This document shows positions 32,469 to 33,973 of a stretch of DNA of 33,973 nucleotides, piece by piece. Source of the stretch: Caldilineaceae bacterium. GTDB taxonomy: Bacteria; Chloroflexota; Anaerolineae; Caldilineales; Caldilineaceae. Under the pieces are notes generated by a model, which saw nothing but the letters and a program-made list of their open reading frames with translations, did no database searches and was not told the origin of the DNA. The first letter of the stretch is position 1. Every line of letters begins with the position of its first letter. The position numbers were made by a program, and so were the translations under genes. The stretch is from the NCBI GenBank assembly GCA_023384495.1, contig JAHDWG010000003.1:1-33973 (forward strand). Reading direction: 5' to 3'.

Positions 32469-33973
32469 GCGATGCCCTGGCCCTGTCCCGTCGATATTGG
32501 CGCTATGTAGCCCTGGCCGCGCTGCTGGGGTTGGCGCTTTGGCTGCGCTGGCGCTATGTGCGCGAGATCAGCCTCTATGTGGACGAGTTCACCACGCTCT
32601 GGGCCGCCCGGCAGGTGCAGAACCACGGTGCGCCCATCATGCCCAGCGGCGTGCTCTATACGCGCGGGCTGTTGGCCTCGTATGTGGAGGCGCTCTTTCT
32701 CGGCCTCTTTGGGTTCAGCTACACGGTGGGGCGGCTGCCCAGCGTCCTCTTTGGGTTGGCGACCGTCGTCGCCGTGTGGCGCATCGGGCGGCGCGAGTGG
32801 CCCACGTCGCTGCTGATCGGCGTGGGAGGGCTGGCCGCGATTGGCCTCACCCTGCTGCCCGAAGCGATTGTCTGGAGCAGCCGCGCCCGCTTCTACGCCC
32901 AGCTCCAGTTCTTTGCCCTGCTCACCGTCTGGGCGGCATACCGCTTTGTGACGGGATATGGGGTACGGGATTCGGACGACGGCGATACGCGGCAATCCAC
33001 AATCCCGAATCCCCAATCTAAGATCTTGACGCGCCCGTGGCTCTTTGTGGCGTGTTTCGTGCTGGCGCTCTTTTCGCAGGAGGAGACGATCCTGCTCTAC
33101 CCCGCCACGCTGGCTGCAACGTGGTGGTGGCGGGGGTGGCGATTTTTGCTGCGGCGCGAGGTGTTGCTCGCCCACCTGGTCTGTGTGGCGGCCATGCTCG
33201 TCCGCCTGGCCATCGAGATCGTCGGCCAGCCCGGCTATTTTGAGACAATCCAGGCCGAGCGACCCTACGTGGGGCTTGCCTTTGACCTGGTGGGCGCGTG
33301 GCGCGTCTATGGGCCATTGCTGGCCGCCCCCGAACGCCTGCCGTGGACGCTGGCCGGGCTGGCCGCCACGCTGGCCGCGCTGGCGGCCCTCTTCCGTGCG
33401 TATGGGCGGCTGCTGGCGCTGCCTCGTTTTCACCAGGCAACGCTCTTTTTTGCGCTCCATTTCGGGTTTGTGCTGGCGGTCATCCTGGCCCTAGTCGGCG
33501 CCACCTGGCGCGAATCGCGCTATCTCTTTCTCGTGCAGCCCCTCTGGCTGCTGGTGGGCGCCGCCGGTGCGGTCTGGCTCATCGAGCGGGCCGCGGACTT
33601 GCTTGCGCCGACCCGGCGCCCGCGCGTGGCCACCAGCATTGTCGTTACGGTTGCGGCGGCTGCGCTGCTGGGCAGCTACCCGGCAGCCGCGCGACTCTTC
33701 TCGCAGCAGGTCGAGGGGTATGATCAGGCGTTGGGGCTGCTCTCTAGCGTGCGCCTGACGGGGGATGTGATCCTCTCGCCGCAGCCGCCGGCCTGTGCGC
33801 TGGTGCTCGGCGCATGTGACTACTATGCGCTCCAGCGCGGCTACGAGGAATTTGTGATCCCTCGCGGGGGCGTGCTCATCGACCGGTGGACGGGTTCGCC
33901 GCTGCTCAACCGCACCGAGCAGCTCGCCGAGCTGATCCGACAGGGGCCGCGCGTCTGGTTTGTCACCGACAGC
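32465..33973 (+). CDS. GT-C membrane glycosyltransferase F (3'-truncated by window)
   Basis: 503 codons, open to the right edge with no stop. The ATG at 32465 overlaps the previous stop by 4 nt. TM1 (about 13-28) leads to ISLYVDEFTTLWAARQ (D40, E41), the GT39-type acidic motif, then YTRGLLASYVEALFLGLFGF, VGRLPSVLFG and EAIVWSSRARFYAQLQFFAL, the typical PMT_2 helices. A hydrophilic loop (about 163-186: GYGVRDSDDGDTRQ then STIPNPQSKI) is encoded by heptamer repeats. About ten membrane segments are visible up to residue 415, then a soluble segment (SPQPPACALVLGACDYYALQ). It belongs to the operon with 27303 and 29934. It is not closely similar to types 1 or 2. Confidence 0.87.
   Translation, partial: MSDALALSRRYWRYVALAALLGLALWLRWRYVREISLYVDEFTTLWAARQVQNHGAPIMPSGVLYTRGLLASYVEALFLGLFGFSYTVGRLPSVLFGLATVVAVWRIGRREWPTSLLIGVGGLAAIGLTLLPEAIVWSSRARFYAQLQFFALLTVWAAYRFVTGYGVRDSDDGDTRQSTIPNPQSKILTRPWLFVACFVLALFSQEETILLYPATLAATWWWRGWRFLLRREVLLAHLVCVAAMLVRLAIEIVGQPGYFETIQAERPYVGLAFDLVGAWRVYGPLLAAPERLPWTLAGLAATLAALAALFRAYGRLLALPRFHQATLFFALHFGFVLAVILALVGATWRESRYLFLVQPLWLLVGAAGAVWLIERAADLLAPTRRPRVATSIVVTVAAAALLGSYPAAARLFSQQVEGYDQALGLLSSVRLTGDVILSPQPPACALVLGACDYYALQRGYEEFVIPRGGVLIDRWTGSPLLNRTEQLAELIRQGPRVWFVTDS
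32953..33021. repeat. Strand-switching heptamer repeat in coding sequence
   Basis: Left half reads GGGATAT, GGGGTAC, GGGATTC, GGACGAC, GGCGATA (32953-32987). Right half reads AATCCAC, AATCCCG, AATCCCC, AATCTAA (32994-33021), complementary in type to the left. GGGATTCGG (32967-32975) pairs with CCGAATCCC (33005-33013). The whole tract is read in frame as a loop of the GT-C enzyme. Confidence 0.7.

Noticed and set aside
30615-33021. Heptamer tracts considered as CRISPR-like arrays
   Set aside because: Units are 7 bp and contiguous without spacers; no cas genes are present.
32435-33460. 341-codon minus-strand open frame
   Set aside because: Antisense to the last GT-C gene, whose sense frame has the D-E motif and membrane helices; shadow.

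Overview
The window is GC-rich, densely packed bacterial chromosome with no rRNA, tRNA, CRISPR array or intact transposase that I can see. Gene content suggests a Chloroflexota bacterium of the Anaerolineae/Caldilineae type: a mevalonate kinase (mevalonate-pathway isoprenoids, as in Roseiflexus-like bacteria), very large GT-C glycosyltransferases ending in beta-sandwich domains, and many intergenic palindromes and heptamer repeats. The lineage is an inference from family content, not from a marker gene.

Region 1 (1-8.3 kb) is read from the minus strand. It holds a decayed remnant of an alkylsulfatase C-terminus (10-150), a DUF1254/DUF1214 protein, an intact SdsA1-type alkylsulfatase with all its zinc ligands, a SulP/STAS anion transporter, a LURP-one-like protein and a 14-helix-type MFS transporter. 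The alkylsulfatase and SulP suggest handling of sulfate esters and of the sulfate they release. Region 2 (8.3-9.04 kb) is about 720 bp of non-coding DNA packed with inverted repeats. One of these is a second copy of a promoter-plus-hairpin module that also leads the DUF1254 gene.

Region 3 (9-15.6 kb) holds an MDR dehydrogenase on the minus strand, diverging from a tight plus-strand operon: glycerophosphodiesterase, class-V PLP enzyme, mevalonate kinase, an orphan extracellular solute-binding protein and a NUDIX hydrolase. The first three overlap by 4 nt each. Region 4 (15.6-18.2 kb) holds a CACAGAG-type palindrome and a divergent pair: an HTH-less protein with two RAM-like domains, and a protein resembling only the central linker domain of PEP-synthase/rifampicin-phosphotransferase enzymes.

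Region 5 (18.3 kb to the right edge) is a surface-glycosylation locus. A DPM1/GtrB-like GT2 enzyme, expected to make a polyprenyl-phosphate-hexose donor, is followed by six giant GT-C (GT39/ArnT-like) membrane transferases, each with an acidic D-E type motif in the first outer loop. Four of the six are two paralogous pairs (type 1: 21998 and 27303; type 2: 24564 and 29934), with one type-2 copy inverted. Loops in the type-2 enzymes and in the last gene carry in-frame degenerate or perfect 7-bp tandem repeats. One is a perfect 4 x 7-bp tract, so a change in unit number could switch the gene off.

Most worth following up: the twice-occurring promoter/hairpin module with covarying stems, the heptamer repeats inside glycosyltransferase genes, the duplicated and rearranged GT-C pair, and the lone PEP-synthase linker-like protein.
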